Source: Campylobacter sp. (GTDB lineage Bacteria > Campylobacterota > Campylobacteria > Campylobacterales > Campylobacteraceae). From it: a stretch of DNA of 64,000 nt. The position numbers and the translations under genes were made by a program. Positions 35,700 through 44,992 of the stretch are shown in pieces (within the stretch, counting starts at the first letter, position 1; every line of letters begins with the position of its first letter). The stretch is taken from positions 37,673-101,672 of the forward strand of contig NZ_JAHZBQ010000004.1 in assembly GCF_019423325.1 (NCBI RefSeq). The letters are read 5' to 3'. The notes under the pieces are model-generated. The model was given only the letters and a program-made list of their open reading frames with translations. It did not search any database and was not told the origin of the DNA.

Positions 35700-36927
35700 A
35701 ATTCCAAGGAATTTAAATAATGCCGGCAAGTCCAGGCAAGCGGTTAAAAAATCGCGCACTACGCCACAATTAAATGCTTATGACGATGAAACAGGCGAGC
35801 TAAATTCCAAGGATTTTTTAAATTATAGCAAATTTAACGCTACTTGCCTTGCGCATGTCGAAAGTAAAAAATTTAGCGGCAAATCTAAAAAGTTTTCAAG
35901 CGGCAAATCGGACGCACTTAATCATAATGCCTCTAAGCCGCATGCTGCAAAGAGCGCGCAAAAAGACGGCGCGAATAGGAATTTAACGGCAAGGGCTTTT
36001 TACGACACTGGCTCAGCGCAAAAGAATTTTTTCTGCGCTAAGCGTTCGGACGAGAAATCAGCTTTATTACAAGATACTACCGCGTCAAAACGAGATATCG
36101 CGGCGCGCGAAAAACGCCAAAAAACGGATCTGCGGCGCGATAATGAGCTTATTGATGATGAAATTTTAAATGCCGAAGCTTTTAATAAAAAATTCTTTAG
36201 CGGCGAAATTTTTGGCTTTGATGCGAACGGGAGCGAGATTGCGCCAGAGGCGCTGCGGGATTATAATGCGGCTTCGCGAGCGCGAGCGATGCTAGCTCTA
36301 TATAATTTTAACGTTAATGCGGATTATAGAATTCCGCCCACAAATTTAAAGGGCGCTTCGCAGTTTCGTACCGCATTTTTAAATTTTATCGCTTCCGAGC
36401 TTAGGCGCGGGGCTCGTAAAATTTACCGCTTCAAGCCCGCCGTGAAATTTTGCGTGGCGGATAACGCGATAATCTTTTCTTATCTGCGCGGCATGCCACT
36501 GCCCGTATTTGTCGCCAAGCCCGCTTATAAGCTAACTCGCGCGATCGTGAGTCTGCGTAGCGGATTGCTGCTAAATGGAGACGATGCGTTTCGCAACTTC
36601 GTATTTTGCAAAATCACGCTTCGCAATGCAGGCGCACAGCTGCAGCTTGTGGGCAAATCAGGCGAGCTCATCGTAGTTCGCAAGAGCGGTTTTAGCCTAG
36701 GCGTGGTTACGAGCTTTAAAAAAATTTTACCTCAAAATCCAGCCATTTATGATAATGATATAAAAAAAGCGCTAGAGCTTTGTCGCGGAGCAAACCTCGA
36801 TGCCGTGTATCTTGTATATCCAAAAAATGAAAATTTTAACCGCCACGTCGAGATAAAAAGCGAATGCTTTAAGGGAAATTTCATTATGAAATTAGTACCA
36901 TACAAGCTTACCGACAAAATTTATTAA
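35692..36927 (+). CDS. Unknown protein, K/S-rich N-terminal half and globular C-terminal half
   Basis: 411 residues from an ATG that overlaps the DUF2325 stop (ATGATTAA), implying translational coupling; a TTG seven codons upstream is the alternative. Residues 1-150 are low-complexity, basic and Ser/Lys/Asn-rich (KKFSGKSKKFSSGKS). From about 170 the sequence looks folded, with strands such as KIYRFKPAVKFCV and IIFSYLRGMPLPVFVAKP. No enzyme motif, signal peptide or membrane segment is seen. I do not recognise a family. The basic first half could bind nucleic acid, but that is speculation. Confidence 0.75.
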   Translation: MIKIPRNLNNAGKSRQAVKKSRTTPQLNAYDDETGELNSKDFLNYSKFNATCLAHVESKKFSGKSKKFSSGKSDALNHNASKPHAAKSAQKDGANRNLTARAFYDTGSAQKNFFCAKRSDEKSALLQDTTASKRDIAAREKRQKTDLRRDNELIDDEILNAEAFNKKFFSGEIFGFDANGSEIAPEALRDYNAASRARAMLALYNFNVNADYRIPPTNLKGASQFRTAFLNFIASELRRGARKIYRFKPAVKFCVADNAIIFSYLRGMPLPVFVAKPAYKLTRAIVSLRSGLLLNGDDAFRNFVFCKITLRNAGAQLQLVGKSGELIVVRKSGFSLGVVTSFKKILPQNPAIYDNDIKKALELCRGANLDAVYLVYPKNENFNRHVEIKSECFKGNFIMKLVPYKLTDKIY

Positions 36928-36938
36928 AAGGATACCAA

Positions 36939-37430
36939 ATGGTTGGAATTATTTTTGGAAGCTCGATGGGCAATACTGAGGACGCCGCGAAGCTGATCTC
37001 AGAAAAGCTAGGCATAGAAAACGAGCTAAAAAACGTTGCGGACATCGCGCCTGCAGATCTAAATAAATACACTGCGCTCATCATCGGCAGCTCTACATGG
37101 AACGACGGAGAGTTGCAGGACGACTGGGCGGGCTTTGATTTCTCAGCCCTTGATGTCGCGGGCAAGACCGTCGCGATTTTTGGTATGGGCGATAGCTCGA
37201 GCTACAGCGATGCGTATTGCAACGCAATGCGCGAGCTATACGACAACTTCAAAAAAGCGGGTGCAAATATCGTAGGTGCAGTGCCTACCGACGGATATGA
37301 ATTTGACGAGAGCAAGGCCGTAGTGGACGGCAAATTCGTAGGTCTCGCGCTAGACAATGACAATCAAAGCGATCTCACCGAGAGCCGCATCGAGGCGTGG
37401 GTAGCGCAGATCGCTCCATCTTTTAAATAG
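36939..37430 (+). CDS. fldA: Flavodoxin
   Basis: 163 residues with the flavodoxin fold signatures: FGSSMGNTEDAAKLI at 5-20 (phosphate loop), SSTWNDGELQDDW near 50 (isoalloxazine loop) and GMGDSSSYSDAYCNAM near 83. It should be the FMN electron carrier reduced by PFOR. The start follows AAAGGATACCAA 11 bp after the unknown gene, so the three genes 35376-37430 probably share a transcript. Confidence 0.94.
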   Translation: MVGIIFGSSMGNTEDAAKLISEKLGIENELKNVADIAPADLNKYTALIIGSSTWNDGELQDDWAGFDFSALDVAGKTVAIFGMGDSSSYSDAYCNAMRELYDNFKKAGANIVGAVPTDGYEFDESKAVVDGKFVGLALDNDNQSDLTESRIEAWVAQIAPSFK

Positions 37431-37440
37431 TCCTCCTTTA

Positions 37441-37474
37441 AATTTGCCGTGGAGCGTGCGCTTCGCGGCAAATT
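37441..37474 (+). terminator. Stem-loop terminator after flavodoxin
   Basis: AATTTGCCG / CGGCAAATT with a mostly paired interior (GAGCG-TG-CGCTT). It lies 11 bases past the stop. Confidence 0.75.
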
Positions 37475-37729
37475 AGAATTATCATTAAAGCTCTAGCTAA
37501 ATTACAAAGCTATAAAATTTTAAAACTTCTTTCTGCTTGTAATTTTTTGCATCACACTGGCAAATAAAATTTAGCCTATTTTATCACATAAAATTTTGTT
37601 GCCGATAAATTTAGTGAGATTTTAAAATATTCCGCTAATGCTTAACAATTAATCTCAAAATTTACCTCAAATTTAATTAAATTTTAAGCGGGGGGCTAGT
37701 ATTCCTTACTTTAATCTTAAGGAGTAAGT

Positions 37730-38506
37730 ATGAAGCTCAGATATATGATGGGTGCCGTAGCGGCGGCTTTGGTGTTAGCAGGATGCGGTGAGGACGAGAT
37801 AGAACTCGTCAAAAACTATACTTTGCCCGATTTTAAATCTATGAGTATAGGCACGGCGATCGAGGGGTCGAAAAGATGTAAAAATATCACGTGGTCGAAG
37901 GCTGATCGCGGTGGGTTAAAATCCGTCACGATGGTGTGCGACATAGATGTGGAGGCAATAAATGCCGAACGCGAGAAAGCGACTAAAAAACGTCTTGAGG
38001 AATATAGTAAAGATGCTATAAATAGCAATATGGATAGTACTATGGAGTTTTATAGGGGTAAAGCTTATGATAGGAATAGCTTGCTTCAGCTAGCTAACAA
38101 GCTTTGCAAACTAAACGACACGAAATTCCAAGAGACTATAAAAGCAAAAGGTAAGATAGAATACAAAGATCAGAAGGAATTGATCGATTGCGATAAGTCG
38201 CTAGAGGATGAAATTCTAAAAGACCAAGACCCCAAAAAAGATAAGACATATCTATCGGGCGTATTAGATTTCTTGAAAAGCGCGGTGTATTATTCGCAAT
38301 TGACGCCCGAGCAATTAAAAGCTAGTTATGGCGCATCTAATAAAAAAGCGCCGTCTAGCGCAACAATAGAGCTTAATTTCGTCGCCAATAACGATAAAAG
38401 CGTAGATTTGGCGCCGGGATTTAAGATAATGTCCGATGGCAAAGAGGAGCCTGCCGGCAAAAATGATACATCTAAAGACGCACTAGCAGTATTTTATGCA
38501 AGATAA
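37730..38506 (+). CDS. Putative lipoprotein of unknown function
   Basis: 258 residues. The signal peptide ends in a clear lipobox (LVLAGC, C19), so the protein should be lipid-anchored. The mature part is charged and helical, with several Cys residues (RCKNITW, VCDIDVE, KLCKLND, LIDCDKS) that could pair into disulfides. There is no recognisable domain. AAGGAG precedes the ATG. It stands alone between terminators. Confidence 0.75.
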   Translation: MKLRYMMGAVAAALVLAGCGEDEIELVKNYTLPDFKSMSIGTAIEGSKRCKNITWSKADRGGLKSVTMVCDIDVEAINAEREKATKKRLEEYSKDAINSNMDSTMEFYRGKAYDRNSLLQLANKLCKLNDTKFQETIKAKGKIEYKDQKELIDCDKSLEDEILKDQDPKKDKTYLSGVLDFLKSAVYYSQLTPEQLKASYGASNKKAPSSATIELNFVANNDKSVDLAPGFKIMSDGKEEPAGKNDTSKDALAVFYAR

Positions 38507-38525
38507 TATGCTGCGGAATTCTTGA

Positions 38526-38560
38526 GTAGCGGAGCGGGATTTAAAAATTCGCTCCGTTAC
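38526..38560 (+). terminator. Stem-loop terminator after the lipoprotein gene
   Basis: GTAGCGGAGCG / CGCTCCGTTAC, an 11-bp stem with one G-U pair, 20 bases after the stop. Confidence 0.75.
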
Positions 38561-39164
38561 GAAATTTAAAGAATTTCATTCTCGGTAAAATTTCATAGAA
38601 TTTCGATAGAATTTTGTGGAATTTCGTCTGTGGTTTCGACGTAAAATTTTAATGCGGAATTTCATGGCTGAGTCGATATATCGCGCTTGTTTGCCACGAT
38701 TAAAATTCCTTTTTATGTCGCGGCGTGGAATTTTAAGCACGGGATTTCATATTTTACTAAGACGCCTTATGCGCGTAATTTTACAAACTAAATTAATAGA
38801 AATTTAGCAGTTAGATTTTTCTCGACTTTGAATTTTGCAGCCTGAAATTTAATGCCTTAGACCCCCCCAGCTTCACAAATCCACATCGCGAAATTTTGCC
38901 GTCACGCTCTTGTTTTATAGCCAATAACGACGAGTAGCGTCAGTAGCCCCGTCATCTTGCACTCGCAGCGTATTTTTATCGCACGGGCTTTTCAATTCCT
39001 AGAGTTTTAAATTTCATACCATACAATTTCAATCAATTAAAATTTTGCACCGCAAAATTTCGCCACGCTACGATACAACCAAAATTCTACCACTCTGCGA
39101 TATAGCCGGAATTTCGTGGTTTTAAAGCCTCGCACTAACCAAATCCTTTTACTTAGATTTTGCC
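38561..39164. other. Non-coding region of GAATTTC/GAATTTT-like micro-repeats
   Basis: About 0.6 kb without a credible gene. It is built largely of short imperfect repeats such as AGAATTTC, GGAATTTC and AAAATTT spaced by 5-12 bases. A 63-codon open frame on the plus strand is made of the same words and is not supported. Confidence 0.5.
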
Positions 39165-42100
39165 CTAAAGCCCGAGCTCTATCGCCAGATCCTTTACCGC
39201 TTTGAGATTTACCTTGCCGCTGCCTAGCACCGGGATTTGCTCGACCTTTTTTACGACGCTTGGCTGCATTATCGGCGCCAGCGCGGAGTCCTTCAGGCGG
39301 CGCGAAATTTCATCCTCGCTCACCTCGCCCACGTAAAGCAGAGCGATCTTTTCGCCCTTTTTCTCGTCTTTTAGGTTCACGCACGAATAGATCGCGCTTT
39401 CGCCTAAAATTTCGCCCACGGCGCTCTCTACCGCGCCCAGGCTGATCATCTCGCCACCGATTTTGGCAAAGCGCGAAAGGCGGTCGGTGATAAACAAAAA
39501 CCCATCGTCGTCGATATAGCCGATGTCGCCGCTCTTGTAGTAGCGCACGCCGTTTATTTGCGCGATCGCCTCCGCGGTTTTTGCCGGCTCATCGTAGTAC
39601 TCCTTCATAACCTGATGTCCGCCGATTAAGATAAGCCCCTCCTGCCCGTTTGGCAGCGGCTGTAGCGAGGTGGGATCGGTGATCTTTATGACCGTGCCCG
39701 CAAGCGGCAAGCCGACGCTCTTTTCGCGGTTGAAGTGAAGCTCTTTGAAAAAATCGGGCTCGAGGACGTTCGGCGTATTTACGCTCACCACCGGTGCAGT
39801 CTCGGTCGTGCCGTAGCCCTCGTAAATTTCGATGCCGAATTTTATCTTAAATTCCTTGCGGACGTTTTCGTTTAGCTTCTCCGCGCCCGCAATCGCCAGG
39901 CGAATGCTTGCTAGCATAAGCGGATTGAGCCTTTTATTTTTGGTGTAGAGCCTAAAAAACGTCGACGTGCCGAACATTATCGTAGCGCCGTATTTTGCGC
40001 TCATCTTGCCGACGCTAAAGGCGTCCGTAGGATCGGGCACGTGGATGCTTAAGATTCCGTCGTTTAGCGGAAAGAGCGTCGTTACGGTAAGTCCGAAGCA
40101 GTGAAAGATCGGTAGCGACGCTAAAATCGCATCGTGCTCGTTGGCGTTTATGAGCTCTGAAATTTGACGGACATTCGCCATTATATTTTTATGCGTCAGA
40201 ACCACGCCTTTGGGCTTTCCCTCGCTGCCGCTGCTAAATAAAATGGTTGCTACGTCATCTATCGCGTGCGGCTTAAAATACAGCGCGCGAAATAAAATTT
40301 TAGGCATTAGCAGCGATTTTAGCGCGCAGGCTATGCGCTCGTTTTTAGAAACGCCCTCGCTTAGATCCTCAAGGTATACGAGCCGATCGCCGATCGAACT
40401 ATCCAGCTCAAAGCCCTTTGATTTGAGCTTTTCTACGAATTTGCGCGAGCTGATGATCGTGCGGATGTTTGCTTTATCCGCGCAGTAGATTAAATTTTCC
40501 TCGCTTAGCGTGTAGTTTAAATTTACGCTCGTTTTGCCCATCGCAAAAAGCGTTAAATTTACGGCGCTTGCGATGACCGAGCTAGGCAAAATGATACCGA
40601 CGTTTTCCTCGCTGCTTATGCGACTCTTTAGCCTTTTGCGAAGTATCAAAACGGCGCTCATCATCGCTAAATTTGTGAAGCTCACTCCAGTGCTATCGAC
40701 CGCCACGCGCTTAAAAGGCGATCTTTTGGCTTGATTTAGCCAGTTGTAGGCAAGCGGCTTTAGGCTTGCGAGGTATTTGCCCCAGCTGAAAAACGACAGC
40801 TCCGTTACTGCGCGCTTTACCTCGTGCGCTTTGGAATTTGCCTCAATTGGCGCGCCGAAGCTTACGCGAAGTGCGTTTTTGCCGCTTTGCGAGATCGTTC
40901 TTTTATAATGCTCGCTGGCGCGCGAAAATGTCGACCCCCAAAGCCCTCTGATATAAAAAGGCACGATTACGGAGTTCGTATCGTGCGCGGCGAGCTCAAA
41001 TCCGCCCTGAAACTCGTCTATGCGGCCGTTGTAGCTGATGTGTCCTTCGGGGAAGAGCCCCACTACTTCGCCTGCATTTAGCGCCTCGCGGATGCTTTCG
41101 ATCGCGCTTTTGCTCACGCCCGCTCCGATCGGAATGACGCGGAAAATTTTAAAAAACCACTTCAAATACCACAGATCGTAGTAGCTGCGATGCATCACGA
41201 AGCGCACTCCGCGCGGGCACGCAAGCTGCACCACCGCCCAATCGATCCAGCTGATGTGGTTTCCTAAAAGCAGTACGCCGCCTTTTTGTGGGATGTTTTC
41301 GACGCCGTCTACGTGGACCTGGTAGCCGAATTTCATAAACGGAATGAGTAAAATTCTAACGAAAAGCTGCGGCAGATATTTTGCGCCGAAGATCCCGCAG
41401 ATAAGAACGTAAAGAGCAGCCATAACGAAAATTTCGCCGCTGGCGACTGCAAAATGCACCAAGATGATGGCGATGAGCAAAAATAGCACCATAAAGATAT
41501 TTTGGATAAAATTTGAGCCTGCAAGCACCCGCCCCATGCGCTCGTCGGCGGTAAAAAACTGAATTACGGCGTTGAGCGGTACGATGAAAATTCCGCCGCT
41601 AAATCCGAAGAAAAACGATGCCGCACCGAGCCAAAATACCGAGTGCGTGTTGGCTAGCACCATTAGCGCGAGCGCAAGCCCGAATGCGCCGAACGGCACG
41701 ATACCGAGCTCGATATGTTTTTTGCAGTAGCTGCCCGCAAAGATCGAGCCTAGCGCGATTCCGATCGCACTAAGCGCCAAGATCACCTGGATCACCATTA
41801 CGTTGTCGCTGCCGCTAAGGCTCTTGTAGTGAGCGGGAAAGGTCGCGATCACGAGCTGTGAGACTGCCCAAAACATCGCAAGTCCCAGCGTACAGAGCAG
41901 GACGTTTTTGTCTTTTAGCACAAAATTTAAATTTTGCCTTAGATAGCGAAGTTTAAGATAGTCGTCTTTATTAAATTCCGCCTGTGGCTGCGCGGCGTCG
42001 AAGAATGGAATTTTATACGAGTAGTATGTTTCAAGCACGGAGCCCGCGACCAAAAGCACGCCGATGAACCAAACCGAGCTCATCAGCTCGCCCGCGTCGC

Positions 42101-42608
42101 TGCTGCGAGCTGCAAACAGCTCGAAAATTACCGAAAAAACAAGCGATGAAAGCAGAATCGCGATGATGGTAAGCGCCTGCACGAGGCCGTTTGCCGCGCC
42201 TAAATTTTTCGCGCCGACGATTTTTTTAATCAAGCCGTATTTAGCGGGCGAGTAGATCGCACTTTGCGCCGCAAGCAGGATCGTCATAAAAAATGCGAAA
42301 TAAAACCATCCGCACAGATAACCTAGCGTAATGAGCGCGGTAAGCGCGACGCCGAGTTTCGCGCAGACCCGCGTAATGCGGGTGCGCGAGAATTTATCGT
42401 TGAGATAGCCGCTGGCGCTAAAAAGAAATATGTAAGGCAGCAAAATCAGCAAATTTACAAGCGATGTTAGAGCGATGAGAGCGCCTGAATCGGCGCTTTT
42501 GACAAGGACGTTTTGAATCGTGATCTTATGGCCCAGATCAACGCTTGCGTTGATAAACATAATCGCCAAAAACGGCAAAAATCCGTTGATTTTTAATAAA
42601 GATTTCAC
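39165..42608 (-). CDS. aas: Fused lysophospholipid flippase, acyltransferase and acyl-ACP synthetase (LplT-Aas type)
   Basis: 1147 residues from a GTG start preceded by AAAGGAGCGCCC. Residues 1-410 are a twelve-segment MFS domain like LplT. A PlsC-type acyltransferase follows, with NHISWID (His near 450) and FPEGHIS near 520. The C-terminal part is an AMP-forming ligase with SSGSEGKPKG near 794, GYGTTE near 931 and GDIGYIDDDGFLFITDR near 1060. In E. coli LplT and Aas are separate proteins that flip and reacylate 2-acyl-lysophosphatidylethanolamine; here all three steps are on one inner-membrane chain. Such fusions occur in other proteobacteria. Single gene, no clear operon. Confidence 0.92.
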   Translation of the reverse strand: MKSLLKINGFLPFLAIMFINASVDLGHKITIQNVLVKSADSGALIALTSLVNLLILLPYIFLFSASGYLNDKFSRTRITRVCAKLGVALTALITLGYLCGWFYFAFFMTILLAAQSAIYSPAKYGLIKKIVGAKNLGAANGLVQALTIIAILLSSLVFSVIFELFAARSSDAGELMSSVWFIGVLLVAGSVLETYYSYKIPFFDAAQPQAEFNKDDYLKLRYLRQNLNFVLKDKNVLLCTLGLAMFWAVSQLVIATFPAHYKSLSGSDNVMVIQVILALSAIGIALGSIFAGSYCKKHIELGIVPFGAFGLALALMVLANTHSVFWLGAASFFFGFSGGIFIVPLNAVIQFFTADERMGRVLAGSNFIQNIFMVLFLLIAIILVHFAVASGEIFVMAALYVLICGIFGAKYLPQLFVRILLIPFMKFGYQVHVDGVENIPQKGGVLLLGNHISWIDWAVVQLACPRGVRFVMHRSYYDLWYLKWFFKIFRVIPIGAGVSKSAIESIREALNAGEVVGLFPEGHISYNGRIDEFQGGFELAAHDTNSVIVPFYIRGLWGSTFSRASEHYKRTISQSGKNALRVSFGAPIEANSKAHEVKRAVTELSFFSWGKYLASLKPLAYNWLNQAKRSPFKRVAVDSTGVSFTNLAMMSAVLILRKRLKSRISSEENVGIILPSSVIASAVNLTLFAMGKTSVNLNYTLSEENLIYCADKANIRTIISSRKFVEKLKSKGFELDSSIGDRLVYLEDLSEGVSKNERIACALKSLLMPKILFRALYFKPHAIDDVATILFSSGSEGKPKGVVLTHKNIMANVRQISELINANEHDAILASLPIFHCFGLTVTTLFPLNDGILSIHVPDPTDAFSVGKMSAKYGATIMFGTSTFFRLYTKNKRLNPLMLASIRLAIAGAEKLNENVRKEFKIKFGIEIYEGYGTTETAPVVSVNTPNVLEPDFFKELHFNREKSVGLPLAGTVIKITDPTSLQPLPNGQEGLILIGGHQVMKEYYDEPAKTAEAIAQINGVRYYKSGDIGYIDDDGFLFITDRLSRFAKIGGEMISLGAVESAVGEILGESAIYSCVNLKDEKKGEKIALLYVGEVSEDEISRRLKDSALAPIMQPSVVKKVEQIPVLGSGKVNLKAVKDLAIELGL

Positions 42609-42705
42609 GGGCGCTCCTTTAAAAACGGGATTTTATCTCACGGAAGTTAACGGACGCAAATTTAAGGCGGCTTCGCTACAATTACGCAAAAATTAAAGGA
42701 AAAAT

Positions 42706-43233
42706 ATGAAAGTGCAAATCACAAATCGCGACGTCGATAATCTCAATAAATTTATGCTGCTTTACAGCAAAAAGGCGCGCAAGCAGCGCCTAGTCAGCAC
42801 CTATGCCATACCATTTGAGTTTTTGCTCGTTGGCATCATCATCGACGGGCTTTTAAAAACGGCGCCGATTGCGAGTATATCGTCGGTTATTTTGGGTGCG
42901 GCGTGGCTTATTTTTTATCCGAAATTTTACCGCAGCATGCTAAGAAAGCATCTGGCTTCCGTCAAGCTCGCGCAAAACTCGAACATAGAGATGGAATTTA
43001 TCGCGGGCGAGGATGAAATTTCATTTTCGAAGGGCGAGCCGCGCGCAAGCGAGAAATTTGCCGCGCGCTCACTAAATCGAATCGCTGCGGGCGGGGAGAA
43101 TTTTTTCTTGGCGTTTGATCGCGGCTTTCATATCGTGCTTCCAAAAAACGCCGAAACGAACGCAGCGGTGCAGCATCTCGCAGATCTGCGCGGTTTGCAG
43201 ATCGAGCCCGTGGATATGGACGTTGAAATTTAA
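42706..43233 (+). CDS. Small membrane protein of unknown function (two predicted segments)
   Basis: 175 residues with two hydrophobic segments (about 33-75) and a soluble C-terminal part ending FHIVLPKNAETN...DLRGLQIEP. The layout resembles YcxB-like proteins, where a C-terminal beta domain follows two membrane helices, but I cannot confirm it. AAAGGAAAAAT precedes the ATG and TACAAT lies at 42677-42682. The first copy of the tandem repeat begins five bases after its stop codon. Confidence 0.7.
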   Translation: MKVQITNRDVDNLNKFMLLYSKKARKQRLVSTYAIPFEFLLVGIIIDGLLKTAPIASISSVILGAAWLIFYPKFYRSMLRKHLASVKLAQNSNIEMEFIAGEDEISFSKGEPRASEKFAARSLNRIAAGGENFFLAFDRGFHIVLPKNAETNAAVQHLADLRGLQIEPVDMDVEI

Positions 43234-43237
43234 CTCA

Positions 43238-43373
43238 GGCGTAGCCTGCACCGCTAGCGTCGTCGGGGGATGGGTGGGGTTTTGGGGCGAGCAGAGCAAT
43301 GCGGTGCTGCGGAGCAGCGCCACCCTCTGCGAGAGGTGTGACCTCGCAATTGGGGGCCCCTTCCCGCCCCAAG
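43238..43373. repeat. Repeat R1, copy 1 (about 136 bp, structured)
   Basis: First of three copies of a GC-rich element containing GTCGTCGGGGG, GGGTGGGG, GAGCAGAGCAATG and CTTCCCGCCCCAAG. It can fold: TTGGGGCG pairs with CGCCCCAA across the element, GGTGCTGC with GCAGCGCC, and TGCGAG-AGGT with ACCT-CGCA. It begins right after an unrelated gene's stop codon. Open frames within it are repeat-derived. Confidence 0.8.
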
Positions 43374-43482
43374 AAAAACATATCGCGGGCTAAAATTTAA
43401 ACGGAATTTCATTTTGTAATAAATTTAAAATTTCTCTATGTAGAATTTGCCTCTAGAATTTGGGGCGTGGCAGCGTTTTCTC

Positions 43483-43596
43483 TTAAGGGGGAAGGGGCGC
43501 TACTAGCTCTGCTTCGCTGCGCTCGCAAGAAACGCCGCCAGGCTAAGCCTTGCGTCGCTACGCTCGTTTTGCGAGAGTGCTCCCCTTCCCCCTTAA
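43483..43596. repeat. Repeat R2, copy 1 (114-bp palindromic element)
   Basis: Bounded by TTAAGGGGGAAGGGG and its complement CCCCTTCCCCCTTAA, with an inner pair CTCGCAAGAAACG / CGTTTTGCGAG, so it can form one long hairpin. It lies 3' of the minus-strand membrane-protein gene. It could be a terminator or a small non-autonomous mobile element. Confidence 0.75.
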
Positions 43597-43703
43597 AATC
43601 CCCCAACCTCTGGCACGCTCAAGGGGCGAGCTACGCTCGCGCTAATTTTAAACTGCGGCTGGCGGCGTAAAATTTTGGCTAAAATTTTGCGTTCAGCTCG
43701 CCG

Positions 43704-44354
43704 TTACGCCTCGCACATCTCCTCTGCTAGGCGCTTTTTATAGGCGTATCTAAAATAAGATGACAAAGCTGGCGGCCATATTAGCGCTAAACCTATCGCT
43801 AACACCACGCTAGCCCAGCGCAAGAGTACCGAAAATATTTCTGCATAGTTTGCCGTATTGATATCAAACCATGCCACTGGCATGAAGTTTTGGATTGCGA
43901 TTAAATATATAAGAGCACTTGTTAGCATGGCGGGTAGAAAATAATTCAAGACATTTAATTTTTGGTAGTTTATATCCGCGGTAAGATAGCCTACCACACA
44001 CGCAATAAAAATAAATGAGTATAAAGTAGCGCGCAATATTGCTAGGCGTTGTAACCCGAGAGCTTGATTGCTGGCGTTGTCATCGTTTGTGTTTTGATTA
44101 TTTTTGTTTGAGTACCCTGCAGCAAAAGCAAAATGTGCGCCTGTCGCCACAAAGCAAACACATTGCGTAAAATCGTAAAGTAGACAAATAGAAAACCATT
44201 CCAATATATCTAAATCATGGTAGTCTTGAAGCTTCTCACTTACCAGATAAAGCCCTGATATTCTTACTACACAAAACATTGCCGCGAGTAAAATCGGATG
44301 CAGCGCGAGCCTGCCGCTCCTTAAATCAGAGAGTAAATTTTTAAAATATCCCAT
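43704..44354 (-). CDS. Membrane protein, tandem paralogue A
   Basis: 216 residues with five or six hydrophobic segments and no signal or enzyme motif. Its first ~27 residues (MGYFKNLLSDLRSGR then ALHP and LLAA) and last ~11 (YKKRLAEE) are nearly identical to paralogue B at 44993-45676, as is ADINYQKLNVLNYF against ADIDHQKLGVLNWF; the rest has diverged strongly. The ribosome binding site AAGGGGAAAGC is the same in both. Each sits in its own repeat unit. Function unknown. Confidence 0.75.
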   Translation of the reverse strand: MGYFKNLLSDLRSGRLALHPILLAAMFCVVRISGLYLVSEKLQDYHDLDILEWFSICLLYDFTQCVCFVATGAHFAFAAGYSNKNNQNTNDDNASNQALGLQRLAILRATLYSFIFIACVVGYLTADINYQKLNVLNYFLPAMLTSALIYLIAIQNFMPVAWFDINTANYAEIFSVLLRWASVVLAIGLALIWPPALSSYFRYAYKKRLAEEMCEA

Positions 44355-44529
44355 GCTTTCCCCTTAAAATTCCGCGGAATTCTAAAATCCCGAAAGAACT
44401 CCGCGCATAGTCTGTGAGTAGAATTTTATAATTATTCTAATGCGGAATTCTACTACTAAATTTAGAATTTTGCGGCGAGGAATTTTGAAATCAAAGTATG
44501 TAACGTAAGCCGTTAAATAAAAATGCTCG

Positions 44530-44665
44530 GGCGCAGTCCGCATCGCTAGCGTCGTCGGGGGTTGGGTGGGGTTTGTGGGCGAGCAGAGCAATGTGGTGCT
44601 GCGGGGCAGCGCCACCCTCTGCGAGAGGTGTGACCTCGCAATTCAAGCCTCCTTCCCGCCCCAAG
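44530..44665. repeat. Repeat R1, copy 2
   Basis: Second copy of the R1 element, nearly identical to copy 1 with scattered substitutions. Homology with copy 1 continues rightward through R2 into the next gene's 3' end, showing a duplicated unit of about 1.29 kb. It lies upstream of paralogue A. Confidence 0.85.
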
Positions 44666-44774
44666 AGAAACATATCGCGGGCTAAAATTTAAACGGAATT
44701 TCATTTTGTAATAAATTTAAAATTTCTCTATGTAGAATTTGCCTCTAGAATTTGGGGCGTGGCAGCGTTTTCTC

Positions 44775-44888
44775 TTAAGGGGGAAGGGGTGCTACTTACT
44801 CTGCTTCGCTGCGCTCGCAAGAAACGCCGCCAGGCTTAAGCCTTGCGTCGCTACGCTCGTTTTGCGAGGCGCTCCCCTTCCCCCTTAA
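44775..44888. repeat. Repeat R2, copy 2 (114-bp palindromic element)
   Basis: Same length and arrangement as copy 1, with identical TTAAGGGGGAAGGGG arms, located 3' of paralogue B. Confidence 0.75.
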
Positions 44889-44992
44889 AATCCCCCAACC
44901 CCTGGCACGCTCAAAGGGAGAGCTACGCTCGCGCTAATTTTAAGCTGCGGTTGGCGGCAAAATTTTGGCTAATTTCTGCGTTCAGCTCGCCA

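Noticed and set aside
38616..38807. 63-codon plus-strand frame
   Set aside because: Made of GAATTTC/AAATTTT micro-repeats, with no ribosome binding site and no recognisable protein features.
43072..43323. Minus-strand frame and its relatives at 44382-44615 and 45748-45984, sharing RSTALLCSP-like peptides
   Set aside because: The similarity comes from the R1 DNA repeat; starts differ, frames run into unrelated DNA and no ribosome binding site is shared.
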